A stretch of DNA of 64,000 nt from Candidatus Mycoplasma haematohominis (lineage in GTDB: Bacteria; Bacillota_I; Bacilli_A; Mycoplasmatales; Mycoplasmoidaceae): positions 209,970-273,969 of the forward strand of contig NZ_CACTIB010000008.1 in NCBI RefSeq assembly GCF_902712995.1, in the 5' to 3' direction. The position numbers and the translations under genes are program-made. This document shows, one piece after another, positions 1 to 9,734 of the stretch (its first letter is position 1; each line of letters starts with the position of its first letter). The notes under the pieces are model-generated. The model was not told the origin of the DNA. It saw only the letters and a list, made by a program, of their open reading frames with translations, and ran no database searches.

Positions 1-1184
1 CTGCTCAAGAGGTAATAGTTAAGTCTGAGGATTGTGGATGTAATAAGGGATTGTTTATTGAGGCGATTATTGATGATGCTCAGAATTTCCCAATCAAAAC
101 TCTTCAAGAAAGAATTATGTATAAATGCGCTTATACAGATATAGTTCATCCAGAAACAGGGGAGATAATTGTTGCTGCAAATGAGCCGATTACAGCTGAT
201 TTAGCTAATAAGGTTGCTGAAGCTGGAATTACAAGAGTACAAGTTAGATCTGTTCTGCATTGTAGACAGCAACAAGGTGTCTGTCAGAGATGTTTTGGAT
301 TTGATTTAACAACCAAGAAACTAATAGATGTAGGCGCTGCTGTTGGGGTTATTTCAGCTCAATCAGTTGGTGAGCCAGCTATTCAGCTTACCATGAGAAC
401 TTTCCACTCTGGTGGTGTTGCCGGCGAGGCTAATATTACCCAAGGTTTTGAAAGATTGAAAAGATTATTGGAAATTGTTACTCCTAAAAAATGAGAACAG
501 TCAGTTATTAGCGAGATTGCAGGAATAGTTCATAACATTGAGATTACTGAAGGAGAGAAGGTGATAACTGTTAAGAATGATATAGATACCAGAGAGTATG
601 CAATCGATTTGAACTTGCCTGTGTTGGTAGAAGTAGGTCAGAGGGTTGAGTTGGGTCAAAGACTTTGTGATGGCTGCGTAGACTTGAAAAAACTTCTTGA
701 AGTGTTGGGCATTGATGCTGTTAGAAGTTACATTGTTCAAGAAGTTCAGAAAGTTTATTGGATTCAAGGTATTGATATTTCTGAAAAGTACATTGAAATT
801 ATCGTTAGACAGTTGACTTCAAAAATGAAAGTTCTTTCACCTAATGATTCAAAGTGGGTTATGAATGAAATTGTCGATTACACAGTGTTTGTTCAAGAGT
901 GCACCAAGTTACTGCTAGATAATAAAACTCCTCCTATAGGCGTGAATATTATTTTTGGTCTAGAGGAAGCGCCAGAAAAAACAAACTCTTTCTTAGCTGC
1001 TGCTTCTTTCCAAGATACTAAGAAGATTTTGACCGATGCTTCAGTGAAAGGTCAAATTGACTATCTAAGATCTTTAAAAGAAAACATTATGGTTGGGAAC
1101 TTAATTCCTGCTGGAACAGGTTTAAAAACTCCAGATGAAATAGTTACTGATCCAAACTCCTTTAGTAGTCTGTTTAATTACTAA
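1..1184 (+). CDS. rpoC: RNA polymerase beta' subunit, C-terminal part (gene starts before window)
   Basis: This is the 3' end of the gene for the catalytic beta' subunit of RNA polymerase. The reading frame is open from base 3. It contains the family's conserved SVGEPAIQLTMRTFHSGG segment (bridge helix/trigger-loop end) followed by ANITQGFERLKRLLE, the usual C-terminal signature. A zinc-ligand-like CRQQQGVCQRCFG lies before that segment. One UGA (492-494, in TPKKWEQ) is read as Trp at a position inside the conserved block, which is direct evidence for code 4. The gene ends with TAA, 22 bases before ruvX on the same strand, so the four downstream genes may be partly co-transcribed. The identification is secure. 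Confidence 0.97.
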
Positions 1185-1206
1185 TTGACGGTTTTTCCAG
1201 GTCGTA

Positions 1207-1662
1207 ATGAGAGTCCTTGGAATAGATGTAGGAAGAAATAAGACTGGTTTGGCAATTTCTAGTGAGGAATTAGAGTTGATTACTCCTCTTAGAAAAATTG
1301 AAGTAAAGTTGGAACATTGCCCAGATAAGTGATTTGATGAATTGATTTATATTCTTAAAAAGCGTAGTTATGAAGTTCATGAGATAGATAAAGTGGTCAT
1401 TGGAAGCTGGGAAGATAATGATTACAGAAATGTAGAGATGAAGAGATTAGTGAAATTGGCTATTAAGATGATAGAAGCTAAAACAGATTGAAAAGTTATA
1501 TTGGTTAGAGAAACTAACACTACTGTAGAAAGTAGAAGAATTTTGAAAGAGTTGGGAATAAGCAAAAATAGCTCTCTACATTCAATAGATTCATATGCTG
1601 CTTTTCTATTACTGATAGATTACTTTGAGTTAGTAAAGCCTAGACAAGAAGATAAAAAATAA
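1207..1662 (+). CDS. ruvX: RuvX/YqgF-type Holliday junction resolvase-like nuclease
   Basis: The product is a 151-aa RNase H-fold protein of the YqgF family, implicated in pre-16S rRNA 5' processing and/or Holliday junction resolution. It opens with MRVLGIDVGRNKTGLAIS, the family's first Asp-bearing strand (GxDxGxxRxGxA). It carries a middle strand KVVIGSW followed by RNVEMKR, and ends with the SIDSYAAFLLLIDYF helix, whose Ser/Asp replaces the usual DxxAA motif. Length is close to the usual ~140 aa. Two UGA codons are read as Trp. It lies between rpoC and tig, only 9 bases before the tig start, so it is probably co-transcribed with tig. The gene name rests on motif pattern. Confidence 0.85.
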
Positions 1663-1671
1663 TTCAGGAGA

Positions 1672-2862
1672 ATGAAGATATTGAATGTTAAGGAAGATGG
1701 AGGCCATTTTATAGTCAGCATAGAGGCTGATTCAGAAAAGAGTCAGGCTATTTATGCTAGCCATATTGTTAATGTTGCGAAGAAGATATCTGTGCCTGGC
1801 TTTAGAAAAGGACATGCCCCTATTGATATGGTTATTAGTTATTTAAAAAATAGAGACAGATTAAAAGATGAGTTGCATAGAGTTGTTAACAGAATAATAG
1901 ATTCTTCTGTTAGAGAGATTGCGACTGAAGACAAAGAATTAGATGAAAAGATTTTTGGTTTTCCAATTAAGAGCGAAATAACTGAATTTAATCAGCAGAC
2001 TTGAAAAATGGTGTTTGATGTTACTTTTGAAAAGATGCCATCAGTGGAACTGCATGATTATTCTGAAATTGTAACTTTTTTTGAGTATATGGAAAATTCT
2101 GAAGATCTTTGCCTTGTTTCCTGCAAGGATGATGAAGTAACAAAAGATAGTGTTGTTTTTGTATCTTTGGTAGCTAAGAACTCTAAAGGAGAAGTCTTAG
2201 GCGAATATACCTATGATATTTTGAGGTTGGATTTGTCTACAACAAAACAGAAGCGTGAAATAGTGGATGCTATTATTGGATCTAAAGTAGGGGATAAGAA
2301 AAATGTGAAAGTAGCTTTTGGCGAGGATGAGGTTGATTTTACTATCTCAATTGTTGAGAATAATAGGAAATCTGATATAGAGAAGGCATTTCAAGAACTT
2401 AAATTTGATTCTTCGGTAACGGTTGAAGAATTTGCCGCAGAAGTTAAGAGCAGCAGTTTAGAGTACAACGGGGTTGTTAGACATAGGGATATTCTTAGGT
2501 GGTTGTTTTCTCATAAATTGGAACCTTTTCCAGTGGAGAATATAAGAAGAGAAGCGTATAAAACTTATAACCAGTTATCAAGGAATCCAGGAAATAAAGT
2601 TACATTTCAAATGGTTTTTATTGATCATGTTCATAATTTAACTTCTTCTTTGGTTCTTAAAGCTGTTGCTGAAAGAGAGAAAATAACAGTCGCAGAAGAA
2701 GATAAAGGTGCATTTGCTAAACATATTGAAGAGAATCCTTGAATATATGGTTATAAAAAAGTAGAGAGCGTATTTAATTGTCAGGAAGAAGTTCTTCAAG
2801 AATTTATCCTGCAATTTAAGGTTTTTAGGCTTTTGGATCAAAGGTTAAAATTTAGCAATTAA
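1672..2862 (+). CDS. tig: Trigger factor, ribosome-associated chaperone and peptidyl-prolyl isomerase
   Basis: The product is 396 aa. It binds near the ribosomal exit tunnel and shields nascent chains. The N-terminal ribosome-binding domain shows the signature VPGFRKGHAP, close to the canonical GFRxGKxP, at about residues 42-51. A PPIase-like middle section and a helical C-terminal domain follow. UGA is read as Trp at 2002 and 2740. A good Shine-Dalgarno sequence (AGGAG) sits 4 bases before the ATG, one of the clearer ones in the window. The stop codon lies inside the CIRCE-like palindrome that precedes lon, so this chaperone gene and the protease gene sit side by side. Length is a little under the usual 420-450 aa. 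Confidence 0.93.
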
Positions 2863-2878
2863 TTTGATCATTTGCTAA
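2852..2878. promoter_or_regulatory. CIRCE-like operator (HrcA site) upstream of lon
   Basis: The sequence is TTAGCAATT-N9-ATTTGCTAA. The CIRCE consensus is TTAGCACTC-N9-GAGTGCTAA. The outer six bases of each arm (TTAGCA, TGCTAA) and the 9-base spacer match exactly. The two inner positions of each arm differ, and the arms still pair with one mismatch. It lies 33 bases before the lon ATG and overlaps the tig stop codon. CIRCE/HrcA control of heat-shock genes including lon is known in mycoplasmas, so the position supports the call. hrcA itself is not in the window. Confidence 0.6.
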
Positions 2879-2911
2879 AATAATCCCAAAAAGTAGATTT
2901 TGTATGCGGTT

Positions 2912-5317
2912 ATGCCTGAATGTTTGCCTACAATCATCCTGTCGGATGATGTTGTTTTTCCCAATATACAGAGGGAATTAGAAATATGTAAGGCTTACAA
3001 CATTGATGCTGTCAGATTATCTTTGGAGAAATATGGTGGCAGGCTGTTGATAACTTCAACCAAAAAGTTAAAGACTTCTAATTTAGAGAAAGGCGATGTT
3101 CTTGATATAGGTGTTGTTTGTGATGTTTTATCTTTAGAGGAGTTTAGGGAGGCCGGAGGAAGTAGAACTGTTTTAGTAATTCGCGGTTTAAGCAGAGCAA
3201 AGATTTCTTCTTGCGAGTCTAAAGTTGTTGAAGTCGGCGGAGAAAAAGGAGTTGGTGTTTGATTTTCGGAATGTAGATTAGTTAGAACCAGGCAACCAAA
3301 CAGGAATAAGTGCAAAACAGCCATTTTAAAAGTATTTAGAAAGCAAGGTCTTTCTTTGTCCAAAGATGAGGATAAGACAAGAATATTAGTAAAGCTTTTG
3401 AGAGATAGTAGTGGAGATTTAGAGCAGATAATAGACAAAATTGCGGATGCTTGAGAGAAGGATCGAAAGGGTGTTTTAGAAGCTAAAAAGTTTCTTTTGT
3501 GCGATCCTGATCTATTCAATAGGTTGAATTTGATGCTTTCTATAGAGGGAAAAAAGAATAAGAGAGGAATAAATATTTTTGATTTGCCAACTGGTGATGA
3601 TGTGCAGGCGATTATTGAAGACAAAATTTCTAAAAGAGTTACCAGGAATATAAGTAGACAGCAAAAAGAGTTTTACCTTAGAGAGAAATTAAGAGTTATT
3701 AAAGAAGAGCTAGGAGATTCTTCTTCAAAAGAAATAGAGGTTAAGAGAATAAGAGGTTTATTGGAGAAAGGTCATTTTCCTCCCAATGTAATAGAAAAGG
3801 CTAGGGAAGAATTGCAGAGGTTTGAGATGTGTTCTTCTTATTCAAACGAAGCTACTGTTATTAGAAGTTATTTAGATTGATTGTTGAATCTTCCTTGAAT
3901 GTATGTTTCTCAAGATGAGACAGATCTTAAAAAGGTTCAGAAAACTTTGAATGATAGTCATTTTGGGTTGGAAAAAATTAAGGACAGGATTATTGAGTTT
4001 TTAGCTGTTAAGAAGAAATCTAAGCAAGAAACAGGAACCATAATTTGTTTTGTAGGGCCTCCTGGGGTTGGAAAAACATCTTTGGCTCACTCGATAGCTA
4101 AAGCTTTAAAAAAGAGATTTGTGAAGATTTCTCTTGGAGGTTTGTATGACGAGTCAGAAATTAGAGGACACAGAAGAACTTATGTGGCTTCTATGCCTGG
4201 AAAAATTATTAGAGGTTTAAGACAAGCAAAAGTTAAGAACCCTGTTTTTTTGTTAGATGAGATAGACAAGATTTCTGTTGGATACCATGGAGATCCTGTT
4301 CATGCACTTTTAGAGATTCTGGATCCCAAACAAAATACTGAATTTAATGATCATTATTTGGAAGAGGATTTTGATCTATCTAAAGTTATGTTTATTGCGA
4401 CTGCTAACTATGAAGAAAACATACCTGATCCTTTATGAGACAGGATGGAAGTAATTCATCTTAGAACCTATACTGAAAAAGAAAAGTTAAATATTGCTAA
4501 AGAACATGTTGTTCCTGATGTTCTTAATAGTGTGGGATTGGAAAAAGATGATTTGCAGTTTACTGATGAAGCTTTGTTGTTCATTATTCAGAGATATACC
4601 AGAGAAGCAGGAGTTAGAAATCTTAAGAAAAATATTGAAAAAATAGCTAGAAAAGTTGTTAAGGAATTAGTAGTAGATAAGAACAAAGTATCTGTTATTA
4701 CTCCTGTAGAGGTAAGGACTTACCTTGACTATGAGATATATGATGTGACTAAAAAGGACGATGAGAGTATTCCTGGAGTGGTTAATGGTATGGCGTATAC
4801 AGATTTTGGAGGAGACTTATTGCCTATAGAAGTCAATCATACAGCAGGAAAGGGAGGACTTTCTTTGACTGGTAATTTGAAGGATACTATGAAGGAATCT
4901 GCAAATGTAGCTTTAGCTTATGTTAGAGCTAATGAAGAATTATTTGGTCTTAAGAATCAAGAGATAGATTGAAATAATATAGACATTAATTTGCATGTTC
5001 CTACCGGAGGTGTTCCTAAAGATGGTCCATCAGCTGGAGTTACTATTACAACAGCTCTTATTTCTTCTTTTTTGAATAAACCAGTTTCTTCAAAAATTGC
5101 AATGACTGGAGAAATTACTTTGCGTGGAAAAGTGCTGCCTATTGGTGGTTTAAAAGAAAAGGTAATATCGGCTGTTAGAGGGGGCGTAGATACTATCTTC
5201 TATCCTGATGAAAATACTAAGAATTTAAGCGATATTCCTGATGATGTTAAGGAGAAAGTTGAGTTTATTCCTGTTAAACATTACACTGAAATGTTTGAAA
5301 AGATTTTCGTAAAATAG
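2912..5317 (+). CDS. lon: ATP-dependent protease Lon
   Basis: The product is an 801-aa cytosolic AAA+ serine protease that degrades misfolded and regulatory proteins. The order is: N-terminal substrate-binding (LON) domain opening MPECLPTIILSDDVVFPN; coiled linker with RQQKEFYLREKLRVIKEELG; Walker A GPPGVGKTS; Walker B VFLLDEIDKI; sensor region IATANYEENIPDPL; and the protease domain with the serine in PKDGPSAGVT and the catalytic lysine in RGKVLPIGGLKEKV. The full set of motifs implies an active enzyme. UGA is read as Trp seven times. I chose the ATG at 2912 because LPTIILSDD fits the normal Lon N-terminus; a TTG at 2900 would add four residues. A CIRCE-like operator upstream suggests heat-shock control. 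Confidence 0.97.
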
Positions 5318-5680
5318 CCAATATTAGGCTTAGTAAGCCTTATTTTGTCTAAGGTTGATAATTAATCTAATACTTAGAAAGTATTTCCTATCTCCATTTA
5401 TTTCTTTCGATAGAACTCCCTGACCGTAATTTAGGTTTCTTCCTGAAGGGGTTTACCGCGTTTCACCTATATGTTTCCATATAGCTCGTCTCTGTGGCAC
5501 TTTACAAGAATAAGGTAGTAGTTTCCCTTAGCCTTATCCTCGCCATCACTTTTTCAAGCGTCAGACTTTATTTTTTATGTGTCTGCATCAACACTACAGC
5601 CATTTCAGGACTGTGGAAGTAAGGACTTTCCTCTAACTTATAGAAATAAGCCAGCAATCAACACCTGCCTAGATATTGGC
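5317..5680 (-). ncRNA. rnpB: RNase P RNA (bacterial class B-like)
   Basis: This is the catalytic RNA that matures tRNA 5' ends. On the minus strand it has the universally conserved pieces in order: AGAGGAAAGTCC near the 5' end, AAAGTGCCACAGAGACGA in the middle, GGTGAAACGCGGTAAACCCC, and ACAAAATAAGGCTTACTA near the 3' end. Helix P1 can be seen directly, because GCCAATATCTAGGC at the 5' end pairs with GCCTAATATTGGC at the 3' end, and this fixes both termini to within a few bases. The 3' end meets the last base of the convergent lon stop codon. Length (~364 nt) is normal. It lies downstream of trmD on the same strand. Confidence 0.93.
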
Positions 5681-5688
5681 AATATAAA

Positions 5689-5694
5689 ATTATA
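5689..5694 (-). promoter_or_regulatory. -10 box of the rnpB promoter
   Basis: A perfect TATAAT on the minus strand lies 8 bases before the inferred first base of helix P1 of the RNase P RNA. This is the spacing expected for a sigma-70 -10 element. No good -35 box is visible 16-18 bases further upstream, which is common in mycoplasmas. Confidence 0.45.
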
Positions 5695-5726
5695 TTTACA
5701 AAAAAAATGTATTCTTTTAAAGAGAA

Positions 5727-6425
5727 TTAGGAGTTTTTATATTTCAAATTTTTTCTTTTTTTATCTATATACTTGTTGTACAGATCAGGCCTTTTTTCTT
5801 TGGTAATTCTTTCTTGCTCTCTTAATCTGAATTTTTCTATTTCTTTGTGATTTCCATTTAGATATATGTCAGGAACTTTGTGACCATCAAATTCTTGAGG
5901 TCTTGTATAAACTGGAAAATCTAGTAGATCACAATCAAAGGATTCTGTTTGTAAGGATTCTTGATTTATTACATTAGGAACTAGTCTAGTTATGCTATCT
6001 AGCAATACCATTGCTCCGAGTTCTCCAGAAGTTAATACGTAGTCGCCAATTGATATTTCTTGTGAAATATAGTTCTCTATTCTGGCATCTATGCCCTCAT
6101 AGTGACCGCATATCATCACTATATGTTTATGCTTAACTAAATCTTTTATTAGAGATTGTTTTAGGGTAGTACCTGTTGGTGTTAACAAAACTATATGTTT
6201 GTCTAGTAATTGATGTTCTTTTAAAGCTTCAACTATTGGTTCTATTTTTAAAACCATTCCTGATTTTCCTCCGTATGCATAGTCATCAACTTGTTGTCAT
6301 GGCTTCTTTCTTATGTTTATTACTTCTATCTCTATTAAACCTTTCTTAGAGGCTTTTTGTATTATGGAGCTATTTATATAACTCTCTAATGAAGATGGAA
6401 AGATAGTAAGAATAGTGAATTTCAC
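5727..6425 (-). CDS. trmD: tRNA (guanine-N1)-methyltransferase
   Basis: The product is a 232-aa SPOUT-fold enzyme that makes m1G37 in tRNAs reading CNN codons, preventing +1 frameshifting. The sequence has MKFTILTIFPSSLESY at the start, the YAYGGKSGMV loop, MICGHYEGIDARI, and the knot segment SIGDYVLTSGELGAM, all typical of TrmD. The GTG start at 6425 is fixed by the conserved N-terminus and shares its first base with the rplS stop (TAGTG), indicating translational coupling. One UGA Trp lies in the N-terminal third. It is the last protein gene of the long minus-strand operon, followed by rnpB. Confidence 0.95.
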
Positions 6426-6814
6426 TACTCTTTTTCTGTTTTCGATTTGACAGGTATTCTTTTTCTCATTCTTCTTAGCCTTTCAGTTAATCCTCTGTAG
6501 TTTCTTAAGTAGTAAAGGTTCGCCCTTCTTGTTCTAGCTAGATTATCTATTTTTATTTCTTCTATTAAAGGAGAGTGCAAGAAAAATCTTTTCTCTATTC
6601 AAAATTCGTCTAATTTTTTTCTTAATAGAACATTATGTGTAATTCTTTTTTTGTGATGATTGCTTATTACTATTCCCTGAAACTTTTGAATCCTAGATTT
6701 TTTACCTTCTGTGATTCTTTCTGATACAGTGATTGTGTATCCCGATCTTATTTCAGGAATACCTTCTTTGAATTGAAAAGCGCTTATGTAGCTATTTAAT
6801 TCCTCTTTGTTCAT
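6425..6814 (-). CDS. rplS: 50S ribosomal protein L19
   Basis: The product is 129 aa and sits at the subunit interface. It contains IRSGYTITVSERITEG, KSRIQKFQGIVI and the C-terminal RRANLYYLRNYRG typical of L19. One UGA (6599-6601) is read as Trp; without it the protein would stop after about 71 residues. It overlaps rpsP by one base (TAATG) and trmD by one base (TAGTG), so the three genes form a coupled block. The order rpsP-rplS-trmD differs from the common rpsP-(rimM)-trmD-rplS, and rimM is not present here. Confidence 0.94.
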
Positions 6815-7053
6815 TAATTATTAGCTTCAGTGATTTTTTTATGAAGACTCTTAACTATATTTGTAGGCTGCGCCCCAGTTGAAAGATATTTAGAATACTT
6901 CTCCAAATCTAGTTTTATGTCCTTGCTGAATGGATTGTATGTTCCTAATAGATCCAAATAGGCTCCATCTCTTTTTTTTCTGGAATCTATAAGAACTATT
7001 CTATAAATAGGTAATGCTTTCCTTCCTCCTCTTGAAAGTCTTATTTTCAACAT
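6814..7053 (-). CDS. rpsP: 30S ribosomal protein S16
   Basis: The product is a 79-aa small-subunit assembly protein. The sequence begins MLKIRLSRGGRKALPIYRIV and continues with DSRKKRDGAYLDLLGTYNP, the diagnostic S16 block. Length is normal for the family. Its stop overlaps the rplS start. It follows a set of hypothetical membrane-protein genes in the same direction with only a 15-base gap, so it probably belongs to the same long transcript. Confidence 0.96.
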   Translation of the reverse strand: MLKIRLSRGGRKALPIYRIVLIDSRKKRDGAYLDLLGTYNPFSKDIKLDLEKYSKYLSTGAQPTNIVKSLHKKITEANN

Positions 7054-7068
7054 AATTTCTAATAAATT

Positions 7069-7521
7069 TTATATCATTTGCGTTGTAAACATAAGCATAT
7101 TCATTCTATATACATTTCTAACAAAAGCTAGTTTGAATAGGAAACTGATTGGTCATGAAATAGGATAAAGGGTATCTAAAAAAATTATGTATCTGAGAAA
7201 TTGAGGAGATTTGTTGAATATATCTTTTAAATATTGGTCTTTGTGTTTTGAGATTAATTCGCTAGCTTTTTTAGATAGTCTATAGAACCTTATATTCTTT
7301 AGAGTTCCTGTTATTGCCAAGATAATTGTCACTAAGGGATATATAACTCACATGGCAAGCATAGAGTAGGAATGATTGATAGCTGCTATTTGTGCTACAG
7401 ATAAAAGAACTATTATTCACAGCTCTATCTTCAATCATCTTCTGACTAATCTATCTTGTTTCTCTAGAAAGCCAAAAAATATGTATTTCCTGGTAATTGG
7501 ATAGTTCTCACTGTTTATCAT
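7069..7521 (-). CDS. Hypothetical membrane protein (150 aa)
   Basis: Not recognised. The reading frame starts MINSENYPITRKYIFFGFLEK and has two close hydrophobic segments (about residues 35-75, containing WIIVLLSVAQIAAI and VIYPLVTIILAITG). A basic stretch KNIRFYRLSKK and a third hydrophobic patch near the C-terminus follow. Four UGA codons read as Trp, so the gene is invisible in the standard code. The ATG at 7521 lies inside the last codons of the upstream gene (7-base overlap). It shares its general build with the neighbouring genes at 7515 and 8448 (short N-terminal cytosolic part, paired TM segments), suggesting distant paralogy. That relation is inference. Confidence 0.7.
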
Positions 7522-8246
7522 TTTTTCTTTTGTTGTTCATTGTTATTTGTTGCTTCTTTCTCCTCTTCTTTAACTTCTGTTTTTTTCTCATCATTAGTTT
7601 CTTCTTTTTTCTCTTCAACATCTTCAGTTTTCTTTACAGGAGCTAAGTTTTCTTCTAATTCTTCTTCGAAAGAATTGAATTTACCCATAGCTAAAGAGTC
7701 TTCATATAAACCTTCTCTTATTAGAAAGCTATAAAAAGGATCTGCAGCTATTTCTTCTTCGTCTGGAATTAATTCAAGACTACCTTTGATGATCATTTTT
7801 TTTACTTGTCATATTCTTAGAGTAAACATTCTGTACATAATTCAGAAGACGAACTTGATTGGAAATATTACAGGCCATAGAAAAGCATCTAAGACAATGA
7901 TTATTCTTGTAAAGACTACTAAAGTTCTATAAGATTCTCCTAAGGCGTCTAATTTTTGAATATTGCTATATTCCTGCAAGGTCGTGTACAGGAGCATATT
8001 CCTTTTGTTGTTTTTGAAATAAATCACTAAAACTATGATTACGTGAAGAATAAAGGCAATGGCGATTCAAGTAATTTGTGTATCAAATTTTTTAGCACAA
8101 ACCAATAAGCCAATGGTCATACCTCACAGATAGAGAATAGTCATTCACCACCCTCTTACTGTTCTTCTAAGTCGTTTAGTTAGGGGCTTAAGACTTTCTC
8201 ATTCCTGGAGTGATTTATGGTGCTTTCTAAAAGTAAGGCCTGACAT
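7515..8246 (-). CDS. Hypothetical membrane protein with long acidic, Lys/Glu-rich tail
   Basis: The product is 243 aa. The N-terminal half is basic, then has paired TM segments (WWMTILYLWGMTIGLLVCA and WIAIAFILHVIIVLVIYF) and a further hydrophobic stretch (VFTRIIIVLDAFLWPVIF). The last ~90 residues are strongly charged and low-complexity (VEEKKEETNDEKKTEVKEEE), ending KKKW. The gene needs at least six UGA Trp codons. The start at 8246 lies 4 bases after the stop of the small upstream gene. Function unknown; the tail may be cytoplasmic and bind basic partners such as ribosome or nucleic-acid-binding proteins, but nothing in the sequence proves it. Confidence 0.7.
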
Positions 8247-8250
8247 GTTG

Positions 8251-8448
8251 TTATGAAGTTCCAACACTCACTTCGTCCTTTTTAAAAATTGGTTTTTTCT
8301 CCTCTTTTTGTTCTCTAGAAAACACTATTTGACCTTCTGATCCATTAGTTATGTTAGAAGCAGAGTTCTTAGTGTAAGAGCTTGATGCTAAACCAACTGC
8401 GGTAATTACAAGAATAACTATTGAACTTAGTAAAATTTCGAATTTCAT
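8251..8448 (-). CDS. Small single-TM protein (65 aa)
   Basis: Not recognised. It starts MKFEILLSSIVILVITAVGL, a clear N-terminal signal anchor (residues 4-20), followed by a hydrophilic, Lys/Glu-rich tail. There is no Cys for a lipobox. The start overlaps the stop of the upstream gene by one base (TAATG), and the stop is 4 bases before the next ATG, so it is an internal operon member. This coupling is the main reason to believe it is a real gene. Confidence 0.6.
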   Translation of the reverse strand: MKFEILLSSIVILVITAVGLASSSYTKNSASNITNGSEGQIVFSREQKEEKKPIFKKDEVSVGTS

Positions 8449-8864
8449 TAGTAAGTTGTGAATTTCTGTCTATATTTATCTCTTATTTCCTGGAAAATAA
8501 AGATAGTATGGTCTTCTAACTTATAGTATTTGTACCTTAGTGCTGCCTGAATTAAAGGTATAAAAGGCAGTAAATCTAAGAATGATAACAAAATTAAAAT
8601 ATTTCTGATTTTTAGTAGGTACTTTCTAGTATCTTCTTCATCTTCTATTAGTAAAAAATTGGTTATTTCCTTAAATACAGGAAAGCTTTTGTATCAAGAT
8701 AGAGCTGTTAAAAAAGCTAATATTCAGAATAGGAAAACTATAGGTGTTGCTTTGTCTTCTATAAATATTGCTACAAAGAAAAAAATTAACTTTACAAACT
8801 CCAGAAAACACCATCATTTGCACATCTCTCTACTTTCATAGGAAGAAAATCTTTTGTTTTTCAC
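8448..8864 (-). CDS. Hypothetical membrane protein (138 aa)
   Basis: Not recognised. Paired hydrophobic segments (LEFVKLIFFFVAIF and IVFLFWILAFLTALSW) are followed by a charged loop EDEEDTRKYLLK and another TM-like stretch ILILLSFLDLLPFIPLI. I chose a GTG start at 8864, five bases after the stop of the upstream gene, because no ATG exists until the internal GAG-ATG-TGC at residue 15. Four UGA codons are read as Trp. The architecture resembles its downstream neighbours. Confidence 0.6.
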
Positions 8865-8868
8865 TCAA

Positions 8869-9732
8869 TTAGGATATTTTCAGCAACTGGTCTCATCTTA
8901 TGCAATAAATATATTTTTCATTTACCTCTACTCCTGTTTCAGAAGATAGGAGTTGAATGGCATTCAAAACAGCTATATACTTGGGTTTTTTTAAAGATTT
9001 GCTATTTGAAGAAATTAAAAATACCTTGTCATTTATTTTCAGGTCGGGTTCAACAATTATTTCGCCTTGATGTCCTATGTAGGGGAATAAGTCTACTTTT
9101 GGACTTTCTTCGTTAGAAATTATCTCCATCATTCTGTCAACCCCTCTTTTTGATAACTGATTGATTTCTGCTTTTATTTCTTGATTTCTTATGCAACTTC
9201 TATATCTGAATCATTTCCATTCTTTAGTTCTCCTGAAATTAATGATTTGGAATAATCAAAGAGCTCTATCCATCATGCTGTCTTCATAAGCTGAGAAACT
9301 GTTAATTAGCCCTATATTTAGTCTGTTAACTAAATCGTTTCATCTTTCTTCTCCAATATATTTAGACAATTGTTCTTGCTCTCTAACAGTTAAACGATTC
9401 ATTTGCAAGATCAAATGTTCTATAGAATTTTGAATCGTTTTACTTGTGTATATATCTGCTTCTTCTAATTTCATTTTTTGAATAAGCATCAGCTTTAAAA
9501 GCATTCCTGATACTTTAGTAATCAGAATATGAATATCTCCTTCCTCAGATAAATCTCCTATGTATCCTGAATATTTTTCTTGACCAATAAATTCACCTAC
9601 TTTTCCGGTTGAAGTGGCGGTTATCCCTGAATAATCTATTAAGAACTCAGAAAGAGGGGTTTTTTGATGAACATGCTCTTTTACTGTTAAACAAAGTCCG
9701 TTGTACAGTTGACTAATGCTTTTTAATGTCAT
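8869..9732 (-). CDS. Hypothetical soluble protein (287 aa)
   Basis: Not recognised. The protein appears cytosolic, with no signal peptide or TM segment. The N-terminal 130 residues are mixed alpha/beta (SISQLYNGLCLTVKEHV, TATSTGKVGEFIGQ). The middle is basic and aromatic (RRTKEWKWFRYRSCIRNQ) and could bind nucleic acid. The C-terminal third contains KVDLFPYIGHQGEIIVEP. It needs UGA as Trp at least five times. It follows nfo with its ATG 2 bases after the nfo stop, so it is translationally linked to the DNA repair gene. Confidence 0.65.
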
Positions 9733-9734
9733 AT

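Noticed and set aside
2995..3624. 209-codon open frame on the minus strand
   Set aside because: It lies antisense to the Lon N-terminal domain, which is clearly coding on the plus strand; the minus frame shows no motif.
7540..7734. Ser-rich plus-strand frame
   Set aside because: Antisense image of the Glu/Lys-rich tail of the 243-aa membrane protein.
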